From positions 1 through 33,774 of the forward strand of contig MIAG01000012.1 of the NCBI GenBank assembly GCA_001829005.1: a stretch of DNA of 33,774 nt, read 5' to 3'. The position numbers and the translations under genes were made by a program. Source of the DNA: Sphingobacteriia bacterium RIFOXYC2_FULL_35_18 (GTDB taxonomy: Bacteria > Bacteroidota > Bacteroidia > Chitinophagales > Chitinophagaceae). The notes below the pieces were generated by a model. It was not told where the DNA came from. It searched no databases and saw nothing but the letters and a program-made list of their open reading frames with translations. This document shows, piece by piece, positions 25,068 to 33,774 of the stretch (its first letter is position 1; each line of letters begins with the position of its first letter).

Positions 25068-26219
25068 CTATTGTAGCCATTGATTAACAATTCGGCCAGT
25101 AGTTGTTGTAGGAGGTAGCACCGATAAATCGTTTTGATCTAAAATAATGACTCTTCCTTCTGCTTTTTTACCCCACATATTTCCAGTAAAGAATACATTC
25201 ATTCCGTAAGCAATTCCTGCATTCACCGATCTGGGCCCCATTGAATATTTTTGCCAAGCTTCCCCTTCTGTTATTTTTTTGTAATCCGCAGTGTCTACAT
25301 CATTGGGCGCTTTAAATCCATTGTACCCATTCCAAGGCGCATTCCAAACAGAATCAACTGCACCTAAAGAAGGAACAGCAATCATTTTAATATCGGTTCC
25401 TAATTTGGCATAAGCAGAAGGATACCAACTATCAGCACAAATTAAAACCGCTAACTTTCCTGAAGGGGTATTAAATACAGGTACTTGTGCAGTATCTCCA
25501 CTAGCAGTAAATCCAACTTCTTCATCAATTGGGAATATTTTCTTTACCAATGGACCTTGTATTTTTCCTTCCGGATTGTATACCACACTGGTATTGTATA
25601 ATTTGCCTCTTTCAATTTTAAGTTTACCCATTTCATTAATGGAAGGTTCGGGTAAAACAATTGAACCAGCAACAATAGTTACTTTAAATTCTGAAGCCAA
25701 CTCACTAAAAATCTCATCATAGGTTTCAGCAATTTGTTTGGCTTTCATTGCAAAAGCGGCGTACTTATCTTTTTCGGTAACCCCATCTGGAACAGTCATA
25801 TAAGCAACCAGAAACTTAAATAAATTGGCAGTAATCACTGCAGTCATAGCATCGGTTAAATTGGCTTTTTCGTACACATTGCTTTTCTGTTCCATTGCCA
25901 CCAACCAACTACCGATGTATTCTGGGAATACGACGATTGTTTTGGGGGTAATTAAACCCCTAGCTCTTGCAGCTTGCATATAGCTGCGTAAATTATCTCG
26001 AAGCGTTACTTTATTAGCGTAATGTATGGGTTGTAAAGCGGGTTGAATCCCCAATAAATTCCCTTTGCCAGAATCAACACCTGCGCTTACAATGCTATTG
26101 GCTTCAACAGCACTGGTGGCTAATACTTTATAAGTAGGAGGCACATCAATTACTACCCATAAATTGTAAAGGGCAACAATAATCATTGAAATGCCTACAA
26201 ATCTTACAAGGAATTTCAT
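25068..26219 (-). CDS. Carbon-nitrogen hydrolase (nitrilase superfamily), membrane-anchored
   Basis: 383 residues with an N-terminal hydrophobic anchor or signal (FVGISMIIVALYNLWVVIDV). The nitrilase triad is visible: Glu100 in VVFPEYIGS, Lys226 or Lys227 in GPLVKKIFPIDEEVGF, and Cys261 in VLICADSWYP. These enzymes hydrolyse nitriles or amides, or transfer acyl groups. Coupling to the amine oxidase (4-base gap) suggests one amine/amide breakdown pathway, by inference. The N-terminal helix suggests action at the outer face of the inner membrane. Confidence 0.83.
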   Translation of the reverse strand: MKFLVRFVGISMIIVALYNLWVVIDVPPTYKVLATSAVEANSIVSAGVDSGKGNLLGIQPALQPIHYANKVTLRDNLRSYMQAARARGLITPKTIVVFPEYIGSWLVAMEQKSNVYEKANLTDAMTAVITANLFKFLVAYMTVPDGVTEKDKYAAFAMKAKQIAETYDEIFSELASEFKVTIVAGSIVLPEPSINEMGKLKIERGKLYNTSVVYNPEGKIQGPLVKKIFPIDEEVGFTASGDTAQVPVFNTPSGKLAVLICADSWYPSAYAKLGTDIKMIAVPSLGAVDSVWNAPWNGYNGFKAPNDVDTADYKKITEGEAWQKYSMGPRSVNAGIAYGMNVFFTGNMWGKKAEGRVIILDQNDLSVLPPTTTTGRIVNQWLQ

Positions 26220-26244
26220 GTTGTATTAATTTATAGTCAAGGTA

Positions 26245-27558
26245 CTATAAATTTTCTAACATTGATACCACCCCTTCTCTTTTTAAAATAAGGTAACCAA
26301 GGCGGTCATTGCTAATGCCTTCTTTTAATTGGTAGCTGAACACCAATTGGTCATTGTTCACGGCTGTTTCAAAATAGCGAAACTGAATATTGGGGTGGTG
26401 TTTAAGGTTATGGCCTATTTCGTACAAATGAGTGGAAAGGATAAACAATGCGTTGGGTAATTTTCGTAATCCTTCAATTACTACAGTGCTGCATTTAACT
26501 GCATCTTCTTGGTTGGTCCCTTTAAATAATTCGTCAATTAGGATCAACCATTTTTTTCCATCACTAATTCTTTCAATGGTTTTTTTAATTCGTTGTACTT
26601 CATTAAAAAAGAAACTCTCGCCTTTTAAAATATTATCACTTACCTGAATATTGCTGAGTATACCATCTAGCCTACTTAATTTCATTTTTTTTGCAGGAAC
26701 ACCCATCCCAATATGGGCCATATATGCAGCCAATCCTGCTGCTTTAATAAAAGTACTTTTACCCGCCATATTAGCCCCGGTCAAGAAAATAAAATTAGCC
26801 GACTGATTCAGTTGTACTTCATAAGCTACAGGTACTTCCAATAAAAAATGGTACAGGCCTTCTGCTTCAATACAAGGCTCATTGGTTTCAACAACTGTGG
26901 GGTAGGTAAAATGGAATTTTTGTGCAGCTTTAGCCAAACTTAAGTAAGCATCTAACTTACTATGAATCTCTATCAGTTCCTCTGTAGCACTGCGGTATCG
27001 GGCTCTTAGAAATTTAGCATATTTAAGAATAGTGGTAGTGGATAGGTTTTTTTTATTGGCCAGTAACATTTCAGGTACCATATCTCTATTGAGCAACTGA
27101 CGTATACGTTCTGCCTTTTGTGAAAGCCATGTAGAACCATTTTCAAGCGAAATTAACTCGGCTATTTTTTCCATTCCTTGCACAAAATCCAGCGCATGTT
27201 CTATGGTAAATTTGGACAAAGAATAATCTGCCAAATTCAATAATTTGTAAAGCAAAGCAGTTACCAAACCAATATCGGATGGATAATTATTGATGGGCGA
27301 CTCATAAAATTTTTCCATAACCAACACCGTTCCATTAGATGGGCTGATGGGGTATTGGTTCATGATACTACTCAACTGTTGAATAGTCAATTGAGTTTGC
27401 TCAATGGCTTTGATGCTGTCTAGTGGGTGGGCCAATAGATAACGCAAGTGCTCTCGGCCACCATTGGTTAAGGTTAAATTAACATGATGAAAAACCGATT
27501 GATATTCCTCTGAATGAAATACAGACAGATCGTGTAAAGTAACTTTATCAACTTGCAT
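26245..27558 (-). CDS. MutS-family ATPase, short form without mismatch-recognition domain
   Basis: 437 residues. The C-terminal ATPase has Walker A TGANMAGKSTFIKAAG, the GESFFFNEV segment typical of MutS, and Walker B LILIDELFKGTNQEDA followed by the STH switch (LSTHLYEIG). The N-terminal half is the helical lever/core only; the mismatch-binding domain I of full MutS (about 850 residues) is missing. It is therefore not the main mismatch repair protein. Such short MutS-like ATPases are common in Bacteroidota and their role is unclear. Confidence 0.83.
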   Translation of the reverse strand: MQVDKVTLHDLSVFHSEEYQSVFHHVNLTLTNGGREHLRYLLAHPLDSIKAIEQTQLTIQQLSSIMNQYPISPSNGTVLVMEKFYESPINNYPSDIGLVTALLYKLLNLADYSLSKFTIEHALDFVQGMEKIAELISLENGSTWLSQKAERIRQLLNRDMVPEMLLANKKNLSTTTILKYAKFLRARYRSATEELIEIHSKLDAYLSLAKAAQKFHFTYPTVVETNEPCIEAEGLYHFLLEVPVAYEVQLNQSANFIFLTGANMAGKSTFIKAAGLAAYMAHIGMGVPAKKMKLSRLDGILSNIQVSDNILKGESFFFNEVQRIKKTIERISDGKKWLILIDELFKGTNQEDAVKCSTVVIEGLRKLPNALFILSTHLYEIGHNLKHHPNIQFRYFETAVNNDQLVFSYQLKEGISNDRLGYLILKREGVVSMLENL

Positions 27559-27582
27559 AGGCTGCTGGCAGTTATAGCTGGT

Positions 27583-28926
27583 TTAATCCCTTCTGAATTC
27601 CATTCTTGCTCCCCACTTAGATTCATCAAACACTCCATTTCCATAAACCATATGCCCATTTAAAAAAGTTTTTTCTATGCTTGCCGGCATAGTCATCCCT
27701 TCCATGGGGCTCCAACCGCATTTATACAAGATATTTTCTTTGCTGATGGTATTGGGTTTGTTTAGATTAACCATTACTAAATCGGCCATATAGCCTTCTC
27801 TGATATAGCCTCTTTCATGAATTTGAAAACAATCTGCCACTGCATGACTCATTTTCTCTACCACTTTGGGTAAACTAATACGGCCTTCTTTTACATAGTG
27901 TAACATCAATTGTAAGGAATGTTGCACCAAGGGTAAACCTGCATGTGCATGCTCGTAATCTTCTTGTTTTTCTTCCCAGGTATGCGGTGCATGATCGGTG
28001 GCAATAATGTCTAATCGGTCGTCTAACAGTGCCTTCCATAATGCTTCTTTATTAAATGGCGCTTTAATGGCAGGGTTGCATTTGATTTGATTACCTAAAC
28101 GATCATAATCATCTGAAGTAAAATGTAAATGGTGCACACAAACTTCTGCTGTGATTCTTTTGTCTTTCAAAGGAATCATATTGGTAAACAGTTGCAATTC
28201 TCGTTCTGTACTAATATGTAGAATATGTAAACGACTATTGTTTCTTTTTGCAAATTGAATGGCTTTGAATGAAGATTCAAAACAAACTTCATCATTGCGA
28301 ATAATAGGATGATCAGCTGCTGTTAATTTTTTACCAGTTGCCTTTATGGCTCTTAAGTTTTCAGTAAAAATGGTTTCTTCTTCGCAATGGGTAGCAATCA
28401 ATAATTCTGATCCTGCAAATACTTTTTCTAATTGCAAAGTATTATTCACTAATAAATTTCCAGTAGAAGAACCCATGAAAATTTTTACTCCACAAACCTG
28501 GTTCTTCTTTTTATTGATTTTTAAAATTTCTTCTAAATTATCATTAGAAGTACCCATGAAAAAAGAATAGTTGGCTAATGAGCATTCAGCAGCCCTGCTA
28601 TATTTCTGTTCTAATAAATCTACGGTGATGGCAGCAGGTGAAGTATTGGGCATTTCCATAAAAGAAGTGGTACCACCTGCTACTGCTGCTTTTGCTTCCG
28701 TATAAATATTGGCTTTATGCGTAAGACCAGGCTCTCTAAAATGCACTTGGTCGTCTATCACTCCTGGTAACACATGTAATCCAGTACCGTCAATTTCATT
28801 GGCCTTGGCTTTTATATCAATACTGCCACCAATTTTTTCTATTCTATCATTGCTGATCAGTAAGTCGCCTTGAATAAGCATTCCTTCATTAACAATGCTT
28901 GCATTTTTTATAATGGTATGTTGCAT
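27583..28926 (-). CDS. pyrC: Dihydroorotase
   Basis: 447 residues, an amidohydrolase fold. Signature segments: GVIDDQVHFREPGLTHKA (metal site), MEMPNT, a carbamylated-Lys candidate in VKIFMGSSTGN, THCEEE, LHILHIST and ATDHAPH. It catalyses ring closure of carbamoyl-aspartate to dihydroorotate in pyrimidine synthesis. The first metal-binding residue of the usual HxH pair reads Gln (DDQVHF); I recall this form from other Bacteroidota enzymes, so it need not mean inactivity. Sits within the leftward run, 32 bp after porT. Confidence 0.9.
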   Translation of the reverse strand: MQHTIIKNASIVNEGMLIQGDLLISNDRIEKIGGSIDIKAKANEIDGTGLHVLPGVIDDQVHFREPGLTHKANIYTEAKAAVAGGTTSFMEMPNTSPAAITVDLLEQKYSRAAECSLANYSFFMGTSNDNLEEILKINKKKNQVCGVKIFMGSSTGNLLVNNTLQLEKVFAGSELLIATHCEEETIFTENLRAIKATGKKLTAADHPIIRNDEVCFESSFKAIQFAKRNNSRLHILHISTERELQLFTNMIPLKDKRITAEVCVHHLHFTSDDYDRLGNQIKCNPAIKAPFNKEALWKALLDDRLDIIATDHAPHTWEEKQEDYEHAHAGLPLVQHSLQLMLHYVKEGRISLPKVVEKMSHAVADCFQIHERGYIREGYMADLVMVNLNKPNTISKENILYKCGWSPMEGMTMPASIEKTFLNGHMVYGNGVFDESKWGARMEFRRD

Positions 28927-28958
28927 GCTGCAATTTATTTAATCTGCAGCATTTTGTC

Positions 28959-29681
28959 TTAATCTTCAATGTGCAAAGAAAAAACAATCATTCTAGATTG
29001 AATTTTGTCTAAAACATTGGAGTATTTAAGGGCTGCATCTGTTTGATGCAAGTTAGATAATCCATAGCTTATCTTGATCTCGGGTGATAGGGTTACAAAC
29101 GGTAAATAAAAGTTAAAACCAATACCTGCTTCAACACCAAAATCATTTCTTTTTAGTTTAATGATATCGTCTGCATTTCTTGCAGTGGAATTAGAAGAGA
29201 GGTCAATATCATATTTAACACCCCCCATTATATAAGTTCTGAAATTGCCTATTCTATCGGAGTTGAATTTCAACTGAAATGGAAAGCTCACCAAAGTAGA
29301 AGGCAGTCGTTGAATTTGAGCATTGCCTTCCCCTGATCGGGTACTTCCTAATTGATAAGAAATACTTCTTGCACCACCAATGATTAACTGAGGATTGGCC
29401 CTTACTTGAAAATGTTCACCCAATCTTCCAGTGGCCATCAATCCCATGGTAATGCCACCACTAGAGCCAGGCTCGGCCAGTAAAATACTATCCGATTGCG
29501 TAAACAAATTTGATTTGTTTACTTGCAAGTATGAACTGTTGTATCCCAGTGTTATACCAAAATAATACAGTTGATCTTCCCGGTTCATCCGGTAGAGTTG
29601 TTTTTGAGCATAGCTATACTGTAAAAGACCCAGTAGGCCTATCACGAGCAGGACTATTTGCTTCCGCAATAAATAGTGCAT
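28959..29681 (-). CDS. porT: PorT-like outer membrane beta-barrel protein (type IX secretion)
   Basis: 240 residues with a signal peptide (VLLVIGLLGLLQYSYAQ) and a run of amphipathic strands (YYFGITLGYNSSYLQV, GGITMGLMATGRLGEHFQV, VEAGIGFNFYLPFVTLSPEI, ISYGLSNLHQ). The strand pattern and position directly after ubiE match PorT of Bacteroidota, an outer-membrane part of the type IX secretion system. Its start overlaps the end of ubiE by 28 bases. A general PorT-family barrel is the safe reading; orthology to porT rests mainly on gene order and pattern. Confidence 0.75.
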   Translation of the reverse strand: MHYLLRKQIVLLVIGLLGLLQYSYAQKQLYRMNREDQLYYFGITLGYNSSYLQVNKSNLFTQSDSILLAEPGSSGGITMGLMATGRLGEHFQVRANPQLIIGGARSISYQLGSTRSGEGNAQIQRLPSTLVSFPFQLKFNSDRIGNFRTYIMGGVKYDIDLSSNSTARNADDIIKLKRNDFGVEAGIGFNFYLPFVTLSPEIKISYGLSNLHQTDAALKYSNVLDKIQSRMIVFSLHIED

Positions 29682-30397
29682 ATTCCGAAACTTAGTTTCT
29701 TCAAATAGGTTTGGGTAAAGCCTGCGTCATTCAGTATATTTAAAAATTGAGCTCCTTCCGGAAATGCCTGAACACTGTCGTTCAGGTATTGGTATGCATC
29801 TTTATTTTTAGAAAAAAGTTTACCAATAGAAGGAGTGATATAGTTCATGTAAAACTGGTACAATTGTTTAAAGCCAACAGAGCTGGGTTTAGAAAATTCT
29901 AAAATAACCACTTTGCCTCCAGGTTTCAAAACCCGATGCATTTCTTTTAAACCTTTACTTAGGTCTTGAAAATTTCTTACGCCAAATGCAACGGTGATGG
30001 CATCAAAATAATCATTGTTAAAACGAATATTTTCGCTGTCTCCATTTAATAAAGTGATGGTATTTTCTAAGCCCTTTGCTTTAATTTTTTCTCTGCCAAA
30101 ACTGAGCATCCCATCGGAAATATCAATCCCAACTATTTCAGTTGGTTTTAATAATTGCTCAGTTAATAATGCTACATCAGCGGTGCCAGTGGCAACATCT
30201 AATATTTTTTTAGGAGCAATACTTTTAAGTTCCTTGATAGCTGTTTTTCGCCAGCCCACATCAATCCCCACACTCAAAAAACGGTTCAAAAAATCGTAGC
30301 GATAGGCAATATTATTGAACATATCGGCTACCTGGTCTTTCTTTGCCAGCTCACTCTCTTTAAAAGGCACTACATCATCGTGCGCAAATTTTGCCAT
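29654..30397 (-). CDS. ubiE: Demethylmenaquinone methyltransferase
   Basis: 247 residues. The UbiE/MenG signatures are clear: MFNNIAYRYDFLNRFLSVGI near the start, SAM motif LDVATGTADVALL, then FDAITVAFGVRNFQD and MHRVLKPGGKVVILEFSKP. It makes the final methylation in menaquinone synthesis, the respiratory quinone of this phylum (also called MenG). First gene of the leftward run, divergent from rsgA with 112 bases between their starts. Confidence 0.94.
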   Translation of the reverse strand: MAKFAHDDVVPFKESELAKKDQVADMFNNIAYRYDFLNRFLSVGIDVGWRKTAIKELKSIAPKKILDVATGTADVALLTEQLLKPTEIVGIDISDGMLSFGREKIKAKGLENTITLLNGDSENIRFNNDYFDAITVAFGVRNFQDLSKGLKEMHRVLKPGGKVVILEFSKPSSVGFKQLYQFYMNYITPSIGKLFSKNKDAYQYLNDSVQAFPEGAQFLNILNDAGFTQTYLKKLSFGICTIYCGSK

Positions 30398-30496
30398 GGG
30401 CCAAAGATATTCATTTTAATCCCTTGAATGGGTTCTGTTAAGCACTCAAGGTCTTTATTTGGGTTAATATTTCGCAAAAATTGTGCTTGCTGCTAG

Positions 30497-30504
30497 TATC
30501 TTCG
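30497..30504 (+). promoter_or_regulatory. Candidate -7 element of rsgA
   Basis: TATCTTCG fits the Bacteroidota -7 consensus TAnnTTTG at seven of eight positions. It lies just before the GTG at 30510, which would make a leaderless or very short-leader mRNA and would rule out the GTG at 30483 as the start. No matching -33 TTG at the ideal distance is obvious. Confidence 0.4.
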
Positions 30505-30509
30505 TATCT

Positions 30510-31436
30510 GTGAAGGCCAAAATATACAAATCAACCGGTAGCTGGTATGTTGCTAAAGCAGCCAATGGACAATTCTATAATGCGCGTGCAAAAGGGATAT
30601 TTAAAATTGATGGCCATACTTCAACCAATCCAATTGCAGTAGGAGATGAAGTGGAAATGGAGATAGAAGACGTACAAGAGGAGTCGGCCATTATTCACCA
30701 AATTCATGATCGGCGCAATTATGTGGCCAGGGTGTCTCCGCATAATAAACGAATGCACCATATTATTGCTTCCAATTTAGACCAGAGTTTATTATTCGCT
30801 ACCCTGCGTGATCCAAAAACTTCACAAGGGTTTATAGATCGATTTTTAATTTCTTGTGAAGCGTATCATATACCTGCCATTATAGTTTTTAATAAAGCAG
30901 ACTTGTATAGAGCCAAAGAAATGGAGAAGTTTCAAGAGCTGAAAGATATTTATACCAATGCAGGTTATCAAGTTTTGCTAACTAGTATCGAGAACAATCA
31001 AGGACTAGAAGAAGTAAAAGCCTTGTTAACCAATAAGACTACTTTATTAAGTGGGCATAGTGGAGTAGGAAAATCAACTTTTATTAATCACTTGTTTCCG
31101 CAGTTTAATTTGAGAACACAAGAAGTAAGCGATTGGAGTGGGAAGGGATTACACACCACCACTTTTGCTGAGATGTTCGATATAGATGAACAAACCCATA
31201 TCATTGATACACCAGGAGTAAGGGAGTTAGGGATTGTAGACGTTAGCAAATTAGAGCTCTCGCATTATTTTCCGGAAATGCGCGCCTTATTGAATGATTG
31301 CCAGTTTAACAATTGCATGCATATTAATGAACCTGGCTGTGCAGTTAAAAAACAAGTGGGAGTAGGTTCAGTTTCAGAAGATCGCTATGTGAGTTATTTA
31401 ACCATCTTAGACACGATGGAAGACAGAAAATATTAA
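30510..31436 (+). CDS. rsgA: Ribosome small subunit-dependent GTPase A
   Basis: 308 residues from the GTG at 30510, where the family's usual start begins (KAKIYKSTGSWYVA); an in-frame GTG at 30483 lies upstream of the likely promoter. An N-terminal OB domain (1-75) precedes the circularly permuted GTPase with order G4-G5-G1-G3: NKADL, TSIENNQG, GHSGVGKSTFINHL and DTPGVRE. A C-terminal zinc knuckle has CQFNNCMHINEPGC. RsgA helps late 30S maturation. Its stop overlaps the convergent small lipoprotein's stop by 4 bases. Confidence 0.92.
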   Translation: MKAKIYKSTGSWYVAKAANGQFYNARAKGIFKIDGHTSTNPIAVGDEVEMEIEDVQEESAIIHQIHDRRNYVARVSPHNKRMHHIIASNLDQSLLFATLRDPKTSQGFIDRFLISCEAYHIPAIIVFNKADLYRAKEMEKFQELKDIYTNAGYQVLLTSIENNQGLEEVKALLTNKTTLLSGHSGVGKSTFINHLFPQFNLRTQEVSDWSGKGLHTTTFAEMFDIDEQTHIIDTPGVRELGIVDVSKLELSHYFPEMRALLNDCQFNNCMHINEPGCAVKKQVGVGSVSEDRYVSYLTILDTMEDRKY

Positions 31437-31636
31437 TAGTCAAAAGACTTTCCTTTTTTGAATTTAGGTGCTTTAGCAACTTTTTCTCCAGACAATAATT
31501 TCTCTGCTCCTACATTGCGACCATCAGTTGGGCATCCCTTTTTTCTAGATCCGCCACCAATGCCCATTTTAGCCAATAAATTACAAGATGACAGCGCAAA
31601 CAATAAACAACAAACTATTACGAAATTCTTTTTCAT
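31433..31636 (-). CDS. Small conserved lipoprotein
   Basis: 67 residues. The lipoprotein signal is MKKNFVIVCCLLFALSSC with lipid Cys18; the short basic mature part contains KKGCPTDGRNVGAEKLLSGE, which I recall as a recurring small Bacteroidota lipoprotein motif. No known function. It ends inside the rsgA stop region and lies 10 bases after the gamma-carbonic anhydrase-like gene, so it is probably transcribed with it. Confidence 0.65.
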   Translation of the reverse strand: MKKNFVIVCCLLFALSSCNLLAKMGIGGGSRKKGCPTDGRNVGAEKLLSGEKVAKAPKFKKGKSFDY

Positions 31637-31646
31637 AAATGGTCAT

Positions 31647-32189
31647 TTATTGTTTTAAAAAATTATTGTGGTTATAGTCTTTAAACCAGGAAGCGTATTT
31701 AACATAGTTATTGGCAATTCGATCAATCTCTCCATGTACCATATCGGGTGATAGGTCTTTTACTTTTTTAGCTGGAACACCTGCATAAATAGTGCCTGAC
31801 TCTACTACCGTTCCCTCTAATAAAACAGCACCAGCGGCAATGATCGAATTGGAATGTACGACGCAACGATCCATCACAATGGAACCCATACCAATCAACA
31901 CATCATCGTGAATAATGCAACCATGCACCATGGCATTATGTCCTATAGAAACACGGTTCCCAATTTCAGTTGGATTTTTTTGATAGGTACAATGGATGAT
32001 TGCCCCATCTTGAATATTTACTTTGTTGCCAATTTTAATATAATGCACATCTCCTCTTATAACAGCGTTAAACCATACACTGCATTCATCGCCCATTACT
32101 ACATCGCCTACAATAGTGGCGTTGGGTGCAATAAAACAATCTGCACCCATTTGAGGGTGTTTGCCAAGTACAGGTAAAATAGTAGCCAT
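31647..32189 (-). CDS. Gamma-carbonic anhydrase family protein
   Basis: 180 residues from the ATG at 32189 (MATILPVLGKHPQMG). The frame is open to 32291, but that extension overlaps the divergent aminotransferase start and does not resemble the family. Left-handed beta-helix hexapeptide repeats run through the chain (IAPNATIVGDVVMGDECSVW, GNKVNIQDGAII). The three zinc His appear in DGAIIHC, SIGHNA and MVHGC. Members bind zinc and trimerise; many bacterial ones (PaaY/YrdA type) have weak or unproven carbonic anhydrase activity. Divergent from the aminotransferase with a 59-base gap. Confidence 0.86.
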   Translation of the reverse strand: MATILPVLGKHPQMGADCFIAPNATIVGDVVMGDECSVWFNAVIRGDVHYIKIGNKVNIQDGAIIHCTYQKNPTEIGNRVSIGHNAMVHGCIIHDDVLIGMGSIVMDRCVVHSNSIIAAGAVLLEGTVVESGTIYAGVPAKKVKDLSPDMVHGEIDRIANNYVKYASWFKDYNHNNFLKQ

Positions 32190-32248
32190 AGTAGAATTTG
32201 CAATGAAGATATTAATAATCGGCAATCTTATTATAAGTTTGGGCTCAA

Positions 32249-33439
32249 ATGAATAATCGTCAATTATTTTTAGACCATGTAGCGCAAACATCCCCTAAAC
32301 CCATTGGCATTGAAATGGCCAGTGCAGAAGGGGTGTGGCTAACTGATACCAATGGGAAAAAATATATTGACGGCATTGCAGGATTTAGTGTCTGTAATAT
32401 AGGTCATGGTAATCCTGCAGTTATAAAAGCCGTGCAAGAGCAAGCTGCGGCGTACATGCATGTGATTGTATATGGGGAGTTTATTGAACAACCACAAGTG
32501 GCCTATGCAAAACTGCTCACGCAATATTTGCCGCCCGCTTTAAACTGTGTGTACTTTACCAATAGTGGTGCAGAAGCTACAGAAGGTGCAATGAAGCTGG
32601 CCAAGCGAATTACCAATCGCACTAAAATTATTGCAGCAAATAATTCATATCATGGCAGCACCCAAGGCGCATTAAGTGTAATGGGTGATGAGTATTTTAG
32701 AAATGCATTCAGACCCTTGTTGCCAGATGTATACCATTATGATTATGGTTCTGATGAATTGATTGAAGCCATCGATTCTGCAACAGCCTGTGTAATCATT
32801 GAAACGGTTCAAGCGGAAAGCGGCGTCACTGCTCCCTCCGAAAAATGGATGAAAGCTTTACGCGCAAAATGCGATCAACATTGTGTGTTGTTGATATTAG
32901 ATGAAATACAAGCTGGCTTCGGTAGAACCGGAACTTTATGGGCTTTTGAACAATATGATATTGTACCCGATATTTTATTATTGGGCAAAGCCTTGGGTGG
33001 AGGGATGCCGCTGGGTGCATTCATTGCCTACCAGCGACTCATGAACACGTTAACTTATGCACCCGTTCTGGGACATATCACTACATTCGGAGGACACCCC
33101 GTTTCTTGTGCAGCAGGTAAAGCGGCGTTTGAAGAATTGATTGCACACACTGAATGGATTAACAATATTCCGAGTAAAGCAGCTATTTTAAAAACACGTT
33201 TACAACATCCTTCCATTGTTTCAGTGAATTGTTTTGGGTTATGGATGAGTGTACAATTTGCTTCTCCTAAAATGACCCAAGCCGTAGCGCATGCCTGTGT
33301 TCAAAATGGATTGGTCACCGATTGGTTTTTATTTGCTCCAGATAGAATCCGAATTGCGCCTCCATTAATTATTACAGAAGAAGAACTACACCGGCTATGT
33401 GATATGGTGTTGAAGAGTATTGACGAACAGAAAAAATAG
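32249..33439 (+). CDS. Class III pyridoxal-phosphate aminotransferase
   Basis: 396 residues. PLP-binding features: TNSGAEATEGAMKLAKR (phosphate loop), NSYHGST, LILDEIQAGFGRTG with Asp218, and the Schiff-base Lys247 in LLLGKALGGGMPLGAF. Length and motifs match the acetylornithine/ornithine aminotransferase group, which uses 2-oxoglutarate as amino acceptor. No arginine-pathway neighbours are present, so the exact substrate is undecided. Start ATG at 32249 matches the family's usual length. Confidence 0.88.
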   Translation: MNNRQLFLDHVAQTSPKPIGIEMASAEGVWLTDTNGKKYIDGIAGFSVCNIGHGNPAVIKAVQEQAAAYMHVIVYGEFIEQPQVAYAKLLTQYLPPALNCVYFTNSGAEATEGAMKLAKRITNRTKIIAANNSYHGSTQGALSVMGDEYFRNAFRPLLPDVYHYDYGSDELIEAIDSATACVIIETVQAESGVTAPSEKWMKALRAKCDQHCVLLILDEIQAGFGRTGTLWAFEQYDIVPDILLLGKALGGGMPLGAFIAYQRLMNTLTYAPVLGHITTFGGHPVSCAAGKAAFEELIAHTEWINNIPSKAAILKTRLQHPSIVSVNCFGLWMSVQFASPKMTQAVAHACVQNGLVTDWFLFAPDRIRIAPPLIITEEELHRLCDMVLKSIDEQKK

Positions 33440-33774
33440 TCATTCAATTTTTTAGTCATATCTGTATTCTTTCTTATATTTAATATACCCCAATTGTTTA
33501 CATACTTGACTCAAATTAAGTTAGCACAAACTGACAATTCAAAGTATTGCTTGGGAGTCAGGAGGCGGTGCTGTAATAAGAATGTAGAAATACAAAAAGT
33601 ATAAGGGCATTCACGCAACGACAATTCAAAAACTATAATCATAAACACTTCACATATAATGCTACCGTTTTCTATTTCAAAGATTGAGTAGCGTATATTT
33701 AAGTGTTGAGGCGAAATTCGTCAGCTGATTAAAATTTTTCGATAGATATTTAGATTTTTATGTTGAAAAAAGTT
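33440..33774. other. Non-coding end stretch with a possible gene start at the edge
   Basis: 335 bases without a supported gene. The 11-mer GACAATTCAAA occurs twice (near 33532 and 33620), perhaps by chance. At 33760 an ATG begins MLKKV up to the window edge, preceded by A+T-rich sequence; it may start a new rightward gene but five codons are not enough to say. Confidence 0.3.

Noticed and set aside
27583..28926. Dihydroorotase as inactive because of Gln in place of the first metal His
   Set aside because: The other active-site segments are complete and I recall the DDQVHFREPG form from other Bacteroidota enzymes, so inactivity is not supported.
32190..32291. Longer N-terminus for the gamma-carbonic anhydrase-like protein
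   Set aside because: The extension overlaps the divergent aminotransferase start; the ATG at 32189 starts the conserved sequence.
1..33774. CRISPR arrays, tRNA or rRNA genes, complete insertion sequences
   Set aside because: I saw no regularly spaced repeats, no tRNA- or rRNA-like sequence and no transposase reading frame with flanking inverted repeats.

Overview
The window looks like a chromosomal segment of a Bacteroidota bacterium, most likely Chitinophagaceae or a close relative. I judge this from the families present (PorT, a GLPGLI protein, a DUF4221-like lipoprotein, a CarboxypepD_reg/beta-barrel outer membrane protein, the Bacteroidota form of dihydroorotase), the lack of clear Shine-Dalgarno sites, and a TAnnTTTG-like -7 element before rsgA. 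By eye, the accessory blocks are richer in A+T than the housekeeping block on the right.

Region A (1-6143): a leftward operon of a C39-peptidase ABC exporter, an HlyD adaptor, a small HTH protein, an M15 peptidase and a VKOR-type disulfide former that runs off the left edge. It is divergent from a LuxR-type response regulator, and two near-identical palindromes lie in the shared 200-bp promoter region. The set is a peptide maturation and secretion machine. The HTH protein itself ends in a double-glycine-leader-like motif followed by a 17-residue tail, so it may be the exporter's substrate. The exporter's conserved oxyanion-hole Gln lies upstream of its first ATG, which implies a non-AUG start or a damaged protease.

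Region B (6265-8145): a remnant of a metallophosphoesterase gene, then an intact comM/yifB.

Region C (8146-23305): a decayed genomic island between the full comM and a second, broken copy of the comM 3' end (23306-23736). It holds broken lipoprotein genes, a dead large serine recombinase (14623-15907) and three remnants of one Xre-type HTH family. It also holds two intact cargo blocks. (1) 10529-14607 is a tight operon of a ParB/Srx-like protein, a D12-class adenine DNA methyltransferase, a second ParB/Srx-like protein of the same architecture, and a gamma-glutamylcyclotransferase-like protein; this is the best candidate here for an undescribed modification or defence system. (2) 16730-22688 is a second HTH protein of the region A family, an outer membrane beta-barrel protein, a GLPGLI protein, a DUF4221-like lipoprotein and a redoxin-like lipoprotein, facing a 66-residue secreted peptide with six Cys in a duplicated pattern. 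Blocks A and C2 look like complementary parts of one kind of secreted-peptide system.

Region D (23729-33439): housekeeping genes. A leftward run, ubiE-porT-pyrC-mutS-like-nitrilase-like-amine oxidase, ends against the broken comM copy. A rightward rsgA, a small lipoprotein, a gamma-carbonic anhydrase and a class III aminotransferase follow. The last 335 bases hold no clear gene except a possible start at the right edge.
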